NCBI GenBank assembly: GCA_947179485.1
Contig: OX359250.1
Span: 12,196,539-12,260,538 of the forward strand
Length of the DNA: 64,000 bases
Origin: Allacma fusca
Lineage: Eukaryota > Arthropoda > Collembola > Symphypleona > Sminthuridae
Direction of reading: 5' to 3'
A program made the position numbers and the translations under genes. The first letter of the stretch is position 1; every line of letters starts with the position of its first letter. Of the stretch, positions 39,133 to 50,110 are shown in pieces. The notes beneath the pieces are model-generated. The model was not told where the DNA came from, made no database searches, and saw only the letters and a list, made by a program, of their open reading frames with translations.

Positions 39133-40700
39133 GCACTCGAGTGTTCAACATTCAACATTTGGACGTGATCCATTTGAATATACCAGTGTCGAGTCACATC
39201 TCCCCCCCCCCCTTCTGTATACAGAGTCACTAATGCATAAATAACACTGTTCAAGCCGTTCAAGGCATCTTTGTCCGTCTTTTTCCTCGGCAGTATTATC
39301 GATTTGTACTCATCTTAGAAAGTAGCGGAAAATTAGCTGAAGACGAATTTTTTCCCACAACGAATTTCATTGTATGCACTTGCAAACTGATGGACAGGGA
39401 AGGAATGGGCAATTTTAAATCACAATTTCTGATGCAAAAAACTCAATATAAATCCAATACTAAAATAAAACAAGAATCTCATATTGTACTTGTCCTCATA
39501 GACCATTATTATTATTCCCCTACTCCGATATCTTCCTCCATCTCTTATTTCCCTCTGTATCCACAATATTTCTTCCATGCCTTTCCCATGCACCCTTGTA
39601 TTTACTTTAATGCACGTACTAGCAAATTCTAAGTCTATAAAGTAACTACGTGCATTGGGTTGTTTGCCGTGTATGTTGGCATCAGTAATATAAAAAAATC
39701 CTCTTTGTACTGCACTGTACCGTTCAAGAATAATAATTTACGCCGAGCGGAATTATTCCAACTGAAATGATTGCTATTGTTGCCATTGCCATAAAAGCAA
39801 AAAAGACAGCTTTACATTGGATACCAAAGAGCAGAATCATGTGCTCGCACAGTAATTAATACCTTCTTTGGTCCCCCATCCCCAACTACCCCCTATTAAT
39901 TCATTCTCCAAAGGAACAACTAAAAAATGGCTAATGATAATGGCTAAAGTTAGGGTGTGGGAGGTGGGGGGGGGAGAGAACAAAATTACAACCAGGCATT
40001 CCAACCAAATTAAATATCCAGTATCCTTCATTATTTTTATACACACTGCATCTTCCTACTGTCAGCAATCCCAGACGCTTGTATATTCTATTTCAGTAAA
40101 AATAATTACAGATTTCCCCCTATTTTATAACTAATGTCACAGAGCTACTATTATTTACTACTGATTTGAGCATTTGTTCTTTGGGGTGTAATATCAACGC
40201 TTAATAATTTCTATCATTATTATTTACAAGACTTCTCAGCTGAATGTTACCCATATCACAATGCCCCATTAACAAGATCTCCCTCATTCCCAGTGCTCAA
40301 AATCCACCAGTCTCAGAACTCCTTTTGAATTTTACGTTGAGTGTAAATGGTAAACACTATTTGACATTACAGTGGATATAAGACAGGACACTCTCTCATT
40401 ACAAAAATTAATTCTTCACAATATCCGAACTCTACTAAAGAAACTAATGCTAAAATACTTAAACGCAATACTTTACACATAGTCGCTTCGTTCAGCTCAC
40501 TCTATAACCAAAATGCATAGAACTTAAATCTCCAAACTGTCTCTAAAAATCCCATGATCTTGTAACAAGGAAGACAGCAATAAATTATAATAATATTTTT
40601 GTTGTAAACAGGAAATTTGAAAATATTTTTCCCTTTACAGATAAAATTACCCTTAAACCCCGACGTTAATTATTTTCAGAATTTGTCAAAAATTGCTAGA

Positions 40701-40790
40701 ATTTTTCAGGATTCTCCAGGATTTTTCAGAATTTTTCAGAATTTTTCAGAATTTTTCAGAATTTTTCAGAACTTTTCAGAATTTTTCAGA
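40701..40790. repeat. 10-bp tandem repeat ATTTTTCAGA x 9
   Basis: Nine head-to-tail decamers. Six are identical; the others are ATTTTTCAGG, ATTCTCCAGG and ACTTTTCAGA. Weaker related units lie just upstream. Each unit holds TTTTTCAG, the consensus of a 3' splice site. The array is about 540 bp upstream of the SmD1 start codon. A Phe-Ser-Glu-rich open frame across it is a repeat artefact. Confidence 0.95.
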
Positions 40791-41330
40791 ATTAATTTTT
40801 AAAAAGTATGCCATTGTGCAAGAATACTGTACATTGTTTAGGGTGCTCATATACAGCCTCTACTTTACTAGGAATGTTCTAAAAATTCTCTAAAATATTT
40901 TAATTTACAATTTTTTAAATATTTATTTCAACAAAATATTTATTCCAAAAATAAAAATAAATTACGAACGGATAAATAGGGAAAGGTACATAATTATTCA
41001 TCTCTCAAATTGTATGGGCTAATAAGCGCAAGCACAAAAATGTTGACACAACTCGTAAATGCATTTGTGAGGCAAGACTGCCATCTGTGGGGGAGCCAGC
41101 GCTCCAAGTGACCGACGTTCCAAGCCATGAGCAAGCATTGGGGGGAGATTTCAAAATAAATAGCAAGCGTTCGCGGTTTCCGTTTTTTGTTCAAGCAATC
41201 TTTACGAGGACTTTCTCATAGGACTTGAGTGTCGAAGTGAGGCCGACGTTTTGATTAAAATTGAAACTAATTTTTGGAAATTTAAGACTGTCACCTTAGA
41301 CAAATCTAGATCTGCCATCCCGGCATTAAA

Positions 41331-43102
41331 ATGAAGTTGGTTCGGTGAGTAATATTCAAAAGAATTAAATTCTAATAATAATTATTTTGATATCAGCACT
41401 TTGTGCGTGGACGGTTTGTTTTTCCCGTTCAATTCAAATGTCAGGTTTGCTGGAACCGGGGAATGCCGGTCAGGTCACTTGGTTATTTCGATTGTATCTT
41501 AGTGTGGCGTAAATTACATGGATTTTTTAAAACTGGGTTTCATTTGATGTATTTTTTTTTAAATGTTGTGTAATTTTATTTTTTGTAGGTTTTTGATGCA
41601 GCTAAGTCACGAGACAGTGACAATAGAGCTGAAAAATGGAACCATTGTTCACGGAACTATTCAAGGTAATGTGTTAATTTGGAGGGAATTTTTACTTAAT
41701 CAATTTATTTGTGTTTACTTTTAAAATGGACTAGGACATCAGTGTAATTGAATTCTGGCTTGAGAAAAGTTTTTACGGAATTAGATGCTCTAAGATGGGG
41801 ATTAGGAATAATTGAATTTGATGTTGTAAGCTGTAACATGTCGAAATAATTTAAGTTGGGAACATTATTAATAACCTGGTAAAAAAATAACTTCGGACGT
41901 AAACGCAAGATGTGGAAGAAATGAATTGTAATGTGTAATTTGACTAAGTATTTTGTAGGAAGTATTATCAGCAGCAAAACGAGGGATGCTGTAGCGCTGG
42001 ATAGTTTTTCTGATCGAAATAATACGTCGGGGAGTAAATATTGTGAAGTTGAACTTGCTGAGCCGGTCCCATTTTATGAAGCTCGTTTTTTCTAATATTA
42101 GAAGTATTTTTTGAAAGCAAAGATGTTTTCTCTCGTGTACGTTTTATTGCAATCAGCTATACGCCAAAGCGGATGGGGTTGGAATGAATATTAAATCGTA
42201 ATACAATGAACTTGATGATTATTCGCTTATTAAAGAGATGCAGTTTTTACGTCTGAGGCGATTACTTTTTTTTCGTAATAATTATGCTTGTGGGTCACTT
42301 TAAACCCTTCAATTTGTTTATATTTGTAGGTTGTTTTTATGGCAACGGGTGCAAAATAATACAATTACATCTACAGTTACCTTTAGCTACCATAATTTGT
42401 ATCGAATATTGAATGTAGTATGTGTAGTCTGCTCGAAGATTCATACAGTGCGTCACTATACTTAGTTACTTGTTGTGTCGAAGTTATTTCAAGTAACTCT
42501 GGTGTTTCCCAGGAAATTAGTTGAGATACTTGTTTTTTAAATAGTATCGAGAGTCTCCCATGTAAAATGTCCAAAACTGGGAAACGGATGCTTGCGGAGT
42601 GATTAATGTGGATTATGTACATATGGTTTTATTGATATTCAGTGTATGTGAATTTTGGTTTTTAATTGGATCTACAGGTGTAGATGTGGCAATGAACACC
42701 CATCTGAAAGCAGTTAAGATGACAGTGAAGGGGAGGGAAGCTGTGATGCTTGAAACTTTGACGGTCCGGGGTAACAACATTCGTTATTACATTTTACCCG
42801 ACTCATTACCTTTAGAAACATTACTGGTTGACAATACTCCGAAGGCGAAGGCCAAGAAGAAGCAAGAAGCTAAGAGTGAGTATAGTTGAGACTAAGGGCA
42901 CTTATAAGTTTGTCGCCACTATTTCATGGAAGTTAAAATTACTATGTTTTTATTTACAGCTGCAGCTCGTGGACGTGGCAGAGGCCGTGGTCGTGGTAGA
43001 GGCAGTCGAGGAGGCGGTGGAGGTGGAGGCGGTGGGGGTGGTGGTGGTGGTGGCGGCGGTGGTGGAGGTCGCGGCGGAGGTCCACCTCAAAGGCGACGAT
43101 AA
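41331..43102 (+). CDS. SNRPD1: Small nuclear ribonucleoprotein Sm D1, 4 exons
   Basis: Core Sm-ring protein of U1, U2, U4 and U5 snRNPs; it assembles on the snRNA Sm site in the cytoplasm and then acts in nuclear splicing. Exons 41331-41344, 41589-41665, 42678-42875 and 42960-43102 join in frame to 143 residues. [20 protein letters not shown] opens the Sm1 motif; [20 protein letters not shown] carries the Sm2 motif, with the RGN at 61-63. The C-terminal tail has Arg-Gly repeats from 100 to 111, the usual substrate of symmetric arginine dimethylation and SMN binding. Human SmD1 is 119 residues. The excess here is mainly a run of 20 glycines (114-133) followed by [10 protein letters not shown]. 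The first coding exon is only 14 nt. The gene is tail to tail with the MEP-1 gene. Confidence 0.97.
41666..42677 (+). other. SNRPD1: SmD1 intron 2 (about 1.0 kb)
   Basis: GTAATG donor, TCTACAG acceptor. AT-rich; no nested small RNA gene or repeat recognised. Confidence 0.85.
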
Positions 43103-43885
43103 CTACAGTAGGATAAGTATGAACAAGTATGTGTGTATGTGAGAAGGACAGAGCCAGCAAATGATTTTCCTGTTTTATTCCATCATGTACACTTATGATT
43201 ACATTTACATTTTTCACTATATCCTAAAATTTTGAAGTAGTTCAATTGTAAACTTGGTGGTTAACAAATTATTTCTATGTTAAATTACTTCTTGAATAAA
43301 TGCTTTTTTGATTCTTTAAAAATTCATTGGAGGCAAATTTTGACCTATGAGTGCAGTGACCCTTATTGTGTACCATAACATCTAAAGAGTAATAACAATA
43401 TATAGCAATCATACAATGGGTAATTAAATATTTAAATAATAATAATATTAAACTGTCATCACTACTCTTGATTCAAATAATTGTGAATATCTAAAAGTTT
43501 TATGCATAAATTAAATAATGTACCTAACAATGATAATAATATACATACAAGATGAATCTTACGTATTGACCCTAACCAAATCCAACATTAAAAGACAAGT
43601 TGTACATCATTATCTATATTTATATATACGAACAAGAATTTTGAAAACGGCGTCGACTTAAACTCTGTACACAAGTGTAGGTAAGTAATTAGTTATTTTA
43701 CGTTGAACTAAAAATGTTTTCAAATATTTTCCCGATCTAATACAACAATATTAATCCAAAGTTAAATCAAAATTCTCATACAAAATTCGTGGTTTTCAAT
43801 TCTTGCTTCTATATGTATATATCGGAGAGTATAAATTAAATTCATTACCTTTTCAATTATTAGTTTTACATTTAAAAATATTAAA
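43103..43885. other. Tail-to-tail 3' intergenic region of SmD1 and MEP-1
   Basis: 783 bp between the two stop codons, AT-rich, holding both 3' UTRs. The nearest canonical minus-strand AATAAA I find is TTTATT at 43174-43179, inside the SmD1 3' UTR. If used, the two mature transcripts would overlap by roughly 150 nt. No gene seen. Confidence 0.6.
43295..43300 (+). terminator. Polyadenylation signal AATAAA of SmD1
   Basis: Canonical AATAAA 193 nt after the SmD1 stop codon, followed by a T-rich stretch (TGCTTTTTTGATT). It is the only canonical signal close to the stop. Confidence 0.75.
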
Positions 43886-46800
43886 TTAATTGATAGTAAT
43901 ATTACTACTGCGGAGTCTCTTGTGAGCTGAACCTCTAAACTCATCCGCGGAATTATTATCAGAGTCGGTTCCGCATAAACTTATCTCCAGATTTCTTTTG
44001 CGAAGTGTCGAGTCACTAATTGGAAGTCTGCCCTTAAAGTCTCCATTCTCTTTCGGATTTCGTCCATTTGCTGATGGTTTCGATGGAGCATCGTCAATCT
44101 CTATTATCTGAATTCCATCGTCGTCATTATTCATCACTGCAAAACGACAAAAATTCTCAGCATTAATTCAGCATCCCCCACTCCCTTTAACAGAAATAAT
44201 CTACACCTTTTTCGGGCTTTATATACACTTATTTAGCCGTGTACATTTCGCTTTAGGGTGTGATTTTCAATGTACAACAAAGCTGAACCAAGACAACATC
44301 CTCAACATGCAAAGATGAGGGTATACAAGATGCCCTGAGGCGATAAGATATAAAAGGTGATTAAACTCACTTCTTCGGGATGTTGTGGAGCCTTGTGGAG
44401 TGATTGTGAGAGATCCTTTATTCCTCTGTGAAGGATTGGAGTTAGCTAATGGTTGTGGTATTATGGTTATTTCATCGTTTATTTTCATAGGTTTGAATGA
44501 ATTCTGGTTCACCGAAGAAGACATGGGTCGTGGTGTAACCTGCATTTGGTTGGCTCGGTTGGTGTTGCTGGTGCTGCTGTTGTTAGCAGGTACTGGTCGT
44601 CGCTCGTTCTTCTTTGCCGTCATACTATGCGCGGAGTAGACGTGGCTTTCGAACAGCTTGTACATACCGAAAGTAGCTGTGCAAACCGTACATTTGTACG
44701 ACAAATGTGCTGGCTTCAAGGTTACGTTATGATCTTTGGCAACGTGAGCTAGCAATTTCCACTGATAAACCTGTTTGAAAATTAAAATAGCGAAGGGATG
44801 TAGTAACCTTATACATACAAATATACATATATAAACATATAAATATACAAACAAACTGCATCTTTACAAAACTAAAAGCATTCGTACTCTCCAACGGTTT
44901 CGAATAATTACAATAAAATGATCATAATAAAACTGACCTTTCCACATAATGGACACCGACCACTGTCTTGTCCTTTATTAGCAGCATCTTGCATTGAAGA
45001 TGTGACCAACCCATGTGACCCGAGCAAATGTCTTTCTAATCCTTGATCAGTGAAAAACCTGAATTGACATTTTTGACAATTAAGTGGCGGCTTATTGTAG
45101 ATCATCTTTGGATGTATTTTGACTTTGTGAATCCATTGCATGTGATTTCTCAACTGGTCCAAATCCTACAATAAAACATTAGTTTGAATTATATCTCCAT
45201 AATGTTAAAACTAAAATTCTCATTGAATTGCCGACACATTAACATAGTGGTACAATTATATAAAATCATTCATACTTTGATGTATCCATCACAGATTTCA
45301 CAAATAACAAATGATGTTTTGCCAGCTCCTCCTTGCGGTTGCTTTGGTTGGTTAGTAGCAGATGAATTTGACCCAGTCTGCCTGGGCAAAGGAGTGATCG
45401 ATATACTTGGCTGAGTCGATGGTTTAGCGTTACGCAACGACTGCGAGGCCGAGGCACTCTAGTATTAACAAAATACAGCACAAGGGAAAATTACATAACG
45501 GATTATTAAGTTAAAACTAGAGAATGAACTAAGGCCAAAGTATGGCGGAAAGAGCATACTTTCTGCACAACTGAAGAAGCCGGTCCTCCTAAACTACTAG
45601 GTAGCAAACCCAATTTAGACAAAAATCCACCGACACCAGCAGCTGGTCCAGCCACTGACAACGGTCCTCCGACGACCTTTAGAATGAACAAAATATCATC
45701 AGGTCAATATCTTTATTTGCCACCACTACTAATGCAAGAGTAAGTAACGTAAGCATGAGTCAAGTATATTATGCAAGATAAAATTTGTGAATATTCACAA
45801 AATGTAGTTTATGTATTACCTGCTGTAGAAGCTGGTTGTTACTCAACTGAATATGTGACTGCGAAAGACCTAGCCCAGAAGTTCCCCCAGCACCAGCTCC
45901 AGAACGCATTAACAAACCTACTAAACCAGACAATACTTTTTAACGACGGAAAAAGTTTAGAAGTACACGAATTAATGAATAATACAAATAAATGTATCGT
46001 TTAGAAACTTTCTGACCCTCATGGTTTTTTTTCTATGTTAAATGACTATTTTACTTGCAGTAACACATGAAATGATAGCTAGTCTAAACAGCATCGAAAA
46101 ATATCATTCGACATCGTTCACTTTTTGCTATAGCAAATTCAATCAATAATGGAAGAAGTTGTTCGCTACCTCTCTGTAGATGTGATGACATGGCAGGCGG
46201 CTGCATTTTTGGACTGGTTCTGATAAGTCCTGGTACTGGCTTTGACTTCGGGGCTTGTAATAGCGGAGGCATGGGCATTTTTCCGCCAGGGAGAAACTTT
46301 GGTGCAATACTAATAAATGGAGGAGCAGTTGAGTTTCGAGGTTGTGCTCCAGCCATAAATGATGCCGGATTAATTGATGACGGTGGAGCAAGTCTACTCT
46401 TAGCCAACTTGGGCAATTTAGCAGGAGTATCCCAATCCAGGGGAGGCTCAAGATTCTTTTCCAGTTTAAACCTCTTAGTACATCCTATGAGGTGACGGTT
46501 TAATTTTGCTTTCGAGTTATCTTCAAACGCACAATTTGGACATTGATGGTAAGCTGGTGCCCTGTAAAAATCATCAAACTCGTATCAGATCGGTGGAACA
46601 GTGATTTCTTACGATAACTTTACATAACGAAACTAGTATTATCAAAATTGTTATCTAGATAAGAATCAAATTATTTTGATCAGAATCATCTGTACCTTTC
46701 TAGACGGGGCATAACCATATGTTCAGCTTCCATGTGAAACAAAATTTCATGCGGGATTCTGGTAGTATATTCACAAAAATTACATCGATAACTGTAATTT

Positions 46801-47948
46801 CTCATGTGCGGTGTTTCTAAATGTGCTGACATAACTAAATCGGATTCCGTCTTGAAATTACAGAAGGTGCACTTTTTAGTTTCATGCCTAAATGGTTCAT
46901 TATTTTCTTTACTCTCTTCGAGGTTCTTTTTAAGGGAGATAATACTCTGTTGGGTTTGCATTGACACAGTTCTGCTTCGACTTTTATCCTTCTCTTTTTC
47001 AGCTTTCCTTTTCTGCATCTTCAACAGATCTGTTTGCACAAATTCTTGAACTAAATTCATACCGACATTCATTAGTAACTTCCCTACCGGACCTTCGAAG
47101 TAATTATCAGAGTTAACGGCCACTTTCGGAGCCTCATCTTCCTCCACTTCTTCCCCCTTCTCCCGCTGTACCTCCTTCTCTTTCCGTATCACCTCTTTTA
47201 ATTCCTTTATTGTTTCCTTTAAAGTTTTTTCCCCCGACTGTTCGAACACATAGGGTACAATAAATGACGGGGCCTCAATTAAGAACGCATCATCGGGGAT
47301 GTCAAATGCATTCGTGTATTTCGACGAACTATCTCCAGAACTTGCAGGGACTGAGCTTCTCGACGAGGACTGGGTGGGGGCAGGGCTGGGTTTCTCCAAA
47401 GGAAGGGGTCCCTTCCCCGACATAATTGCATTTGTGTCAATAATCACCAGCGTCGGTTCCTTCCCCGGCTCCTTCTTACTATTCGCCAGCTCCACCAAAC
47501 TCTTGGTGTCATTCACGACAATCGTGACTTGGTCATCTTTGGTACTCCCCTCCTCTCCCTTCGTCTCCTCCGTCTCCGGACTCTCGGTGACCTTCGCAGG
47601 CGGGGTCACTTCCGAGAAAGGGTCCGACTCCGGGATCTCCATGACATCCTCCTCGTCCAAACTCTTGTCATGGTTACTCTTCGTGGGGGACTCCGAGTCC
47701 GACTCCAACTCAATCACATCCTCCTCCACCTTACTCTTCGAAGTCTTCCCTTTCTCCTCTTCCTCCTCCAGGATTTCTATGTCACTACCCCCATCCCCAT
47801 TTCTCCCGTCCAACATTCCTCCCTTCCCATTTTCCACCTTCCCCTTCCCTCCCTCCTCTTCCTCATCCTCCAAAGTCTCACAGTCAGGGTCTGTTGATTC
47901 GGGCTCGTCCAGCACTTCTACCTCATCCCGATCGTTCTTGTCTTCCAT
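43886..47948 (-). CDS. MEP-1: MEP-1 family C2H2 zinc-finger protein, 8 exons
   Basis: Nuclear zinc-finger cofactor; fly and worm MEP-1 partner Mi-2/LET-418 chromatin remodellers in repression. Exons 47948-46696, 46561-46170, 45917-45820, 45676-45560, 45458-45276, 45165-44938, 44770-44371 and 44136-43886 join to 2922 nt, exactly 973 codons plus stop; the closing frame supports every junction. Residues 1-110 are very acidic. Zinc fingers: C360/C363/H376/H381, C389/C392/H405/H410, C425/C428/H441/C445, C673/C676/H689/H694, C711/C714/H727/H732, C752/C755/H766/H771 and C784/C787/H800/H805. The middle (about 455-670) is Pro/Ser/Gly-rich and low complexity. Several hydrophobic-acidic motifs look like SUMO-interaction motifs. 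The ATG at 47948 follows a likely 5' UTR acceptor. The last exon starts by completing ATG across the junction, so the GTG at 44137 is not a start. Confidence 0.95.
44938..45458 (-). CDS. MEP-1: MEP-1 exons 5-6: zinc fingers 4-6
   Basis: Exon 5 (45458-45276) and exon 6 (45165-44938). Finger 4 is split by the intron between VICEICDGYIK and DLDQLRNHMQ. Finger 5 spans LNCQKCQFRFFTDQGLERHL. Finger 6 starts in exon 6 (CPLCGK) and ends in exon 7. This cluster is the most recognisable MEP-1 signature. Confidence 0.94.
46696..47948 (-). CDS. MEP-1: MEP-1 coding exon 1: acidic region plus zinc fingers 1-2
   Basis: Residues 1-417 plus two bases. It holds the acidic N-terminus, a Lys/Glu-rich probable coiled coil (about 245-275) and two C2H2 fingers with a twelve-residue loop. 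It ends at ...RLE/AG before a GTACAG donor (46695-46690). The split Arg codon is completed by exon 2. Confidence 0.95.
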
Positions 47949-47966
47949 ACTACACCAAGTCCAACT

Positions 47967-48558
47967 CTGTTGACAAAATGATACACTTTTTTTTACACCC
48001 CAACTCTCAGCACAACCACACTCAACTTTACTATATTTACTTCCACCTCCACCTCAATTATTCACAATTTCAACGATCAATCAACCACTTCCAATTTTCA
48101 GACCCCCACAAACTTCCAACTCTCTGAGCTGACAAAAAACACTTGAAGGTGGGGGGGGGGGGGGGTTGCGAGAGGATTTCAAATTTCACTCACCAACCTT
48201 TTCTGACAGGAGGGGAGGATTTCTCAAAAATACTTTACAGACGGATTTCGGATCTTCAAAATCTGCTAATTTTTTTTTGGTTTCACTCAATGGATATTAA
48301 ATGTAGAGGAGAGGAAAATTGTTATGCGGCTTGGACCTTCCATCAACACGCTTTTACTATACGCCCGTATGCAGTGCGTATGTGTTTATACTGGGCGAGT
48401 GCAGAAGATCACTTCACTAAAAGGAACAAGTCAATACTATAAGAGAGATACAGAGGCGCGAAAAAAGCATTGGTGAAAGCAATATGAATGGACGGACATA
48501 CCCAACAACACCGAGATAACGACTCAAAAGGAACCCACAAAGTGACACTCCGACTCAC
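47967..48558 (-). other. Probable MEP-1 5' UTR intron
   Basis: On the minus strand a GTGAGT donor (48558-48553) after GATTTAGCTG and a TTGTCAACAG acceptor (ending at 47967) bracket 592 nt. The acceptor lies 18 nt before the ATG. It contains a G-run on the plus strand at 48151-48165. The first exon would be non-coding, about 48559-48660. Confidence 0.55.
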
Positions 48559-48640
48559 CAGCTAAATCCTCCGGGTCAGACACACAATCCACACGAAGGA
48601 CACTCGGTCAAGGTGCCAATTGCCAATTTCTAAACGGAAA

Positions 48641-48663
48641 GATGGCGACGGCTTGTCACGTGA
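48641..48663. promoter_or_regulatory. Candidate MEP-1 promoter motifs: GATGGCGACGG and TCACGTGA
   Basis: GATGGCGACGG resembles a YY1/Pho-type ATGGCG core. TCACGTGA (48656-48663) is a perfect palindromic E-box of the kind bound by bHLH-ZIP factors (USF/Max/TFE type). They sit where the non-coding first exon should begin. A CCAAT lies about 40 bp further out. Function is inferred from motifs only. Confidence 0.4.
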
Positions 48664-49417
48664 GGCATACGTCAACAAAAGGAAAAGCGGATAACAATAT
48701 CCAATGAACGAAGGGGACTACAGTGGAAAGATGACGCAGCGGTCCCCTAAATCGGCGGGGGAAACGGGAGGAAAAATCTAGGTTGGGGAGCCCAAGCACA
48801 CCGCCGCCCATTGGGCCATTGAACCTGAGAAAAAATATCCGGTTGTGCCCTCGTAGTCGGCAATCAAATTGTTTAACCACTCCAAACCTCTCTATACGAC
48901 AACTGCCGTCTCTATCCTTTTTAGCTCCCTTTGCTCTTCCTTCTACCGTGACCTCAGCAATTCAACACTCTCTCAATCCTCACTTTTCAGAGACTTCTCT
49001 CAACTTATTCTCTCTCACTACTTTTTTTTTGAGGCTTTTTTTTCTTCTTCTTTTTTTTTTTGCAACAACTCTTTTCTCCAGTCACTCCACCTTTTCACCA
49101 GGCCCTTCCCTCAAGGATACACTTCCCTTTATAACGTCCGGATGGTCACTGTATAGATAGACTCCAGTAGATATAAATTCATTTTTTAATATTATAGGCT
49201 CCCAATTATTACAGCCGCTAAGAGGTCGGACGGAATGGCTTCACGAGTTGGTCCAAGGACAGCTCGGGGAGTGGTCATTGGCAAAAATTTGGAGAGTTGA
49301 AATATCTCATGAATTTATGAACTCGACTTTTGAGCCTTAATAAAAATTTAGTTTAATTTGTATTTATGTCATGAGAAGGGAAATTGGAATTATTTGAGGA
49401 CTCCTGTCAATATTTCT

Positions 49418-49604
49418 TGATTCTCTCAAATTTTTTCGGAACAAGATTCCTTGATTCTCAAATTTTTTCGGAACAAGATTCATTGATTTCAAAATTTCGT
49501 AACAATGTTCCTTCATTTGAACATTTGTTTATAACAATGTTCCTTAATTCCAAAATTTGTTCCTACAAATATCCTTAATGCGAAAAATTATTCCTAACAA
49601 TATT
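49418..49604. repeat. Degenerate tandem repeat, about 29-34 bp unit
   Basis: About six units of the form TTGATTC-TCAAATTTTTTCGGAACAAGATTCC. The first two are nearly identical; later units drift (AACAATGTTCC, AACAATATT). Confidence 0.85.
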
Positions 49605-49699
49605 GCAAGTGTTAATATTTGACTTAAAAATATTCACCAGTTGAGAGTTACTTCTTAACGACAGTACTATTTCTGATTTGCTTCTTATAGGATTTTAAA

Positions 49700-50110
49700 G
49701 GCTCGGGTTCAGATTGACTCCTCAACAATGTGTCATGAGAATTGCTTTCTTGAATAATTGTTAAAAAGTCCCAGGTGTTCAGATTTGCTTCTAGTAATAA
49801 TTGTTAGAAGAATTCCAGGTGCTTAGATTTGTTTCTAATAATTATTATTATTAGGGAATTCCGGGTGCTCAGATTGCTAGAATTGCTAGGAATATTCCGG
49901 GCTTTGAGATTAGTTTCTGCATAATTTTATAATGTTCAAATAGGCTTGTAAAAAAATGTCTAGTAGCTTAGAAATGCTTCTTAATAATTGATTTCGATGT
50001 TTACATGTGCTTCTTATTGTTGTCAATGCTTCATTTTTTACTTGTGTGTTTATCTGGCATGTTATTGTTAGCAATATTCCATGTGTTTACATTTATTTTG
50101 CTTGTTGTTG
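49700..50110. repeat. Degenerate tandem repeat, about 50-60 bp unit
   Basis: Recurring blocks of GGTGCTCAGATTTGCTTCT followed by AATAATTGTTAG and AATTCC. The best copies lie between 49760 and 49920, and copies decay on both sides. Confidence 0.6.

Larger units (their letters stand above)
36444..41330. other. Intergenic region between CBFB and SmD1 with candidate CBFB 5' exon
   Basis: The two genes are divergent. On the minus strand a GTGAGT donor at 36485-36480 ends a possible 5' non-coding exon of CBFB (about 36486-36650). Further out I see only AT-rich unique DNA, the GA tract at 39096, poly-C at 39202-39212, and the 10-bp tandem repeat at 40701. Open frames here lack family signatures. 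Confidence 0.6.

Noticed and set aside
40617..40893. Phe/Ser/Glu-rich frames upstream of SmD1
   Set aside because: Produced by the 10-bp tandem repeat, which stays open in more than one frame.
42828..43142. Val/Glu/Ala-rich plus-strand frame and His-rich minus-strand frame over the SmD1 tail
   Set aside because: Out-of-frame readings of the GGN glycine repeat of SmD1 exon 4.
43886..44137. Independent 83-residue protein starting at GTG 44137
   Set aside because: The segment is the last MEP-1 exon; the acceptor CAG at 44139-44137 and the frame closure explain it fully.
44267..44854. 195-codon minus-strand open frame
   Set aside because: It is MEP-1 exon 7 with intron sequence read on both sides; the exon proper is 44770-44371.
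47299..47973. Plus-strand open frame of 224 codons
   Set aside because: It is antisense to the MEP-1 acidic first exon; its Ser/Phe richness is the complement of Glu/Asp/Lys codons.
48783..49160. 125-codon plus-strand frame with hydrophobic Phe/Leu C-terminal half
   Set aside because: The hydrophobic half is a T-rich tract (TTT/CTT), with no family signature or splice context.
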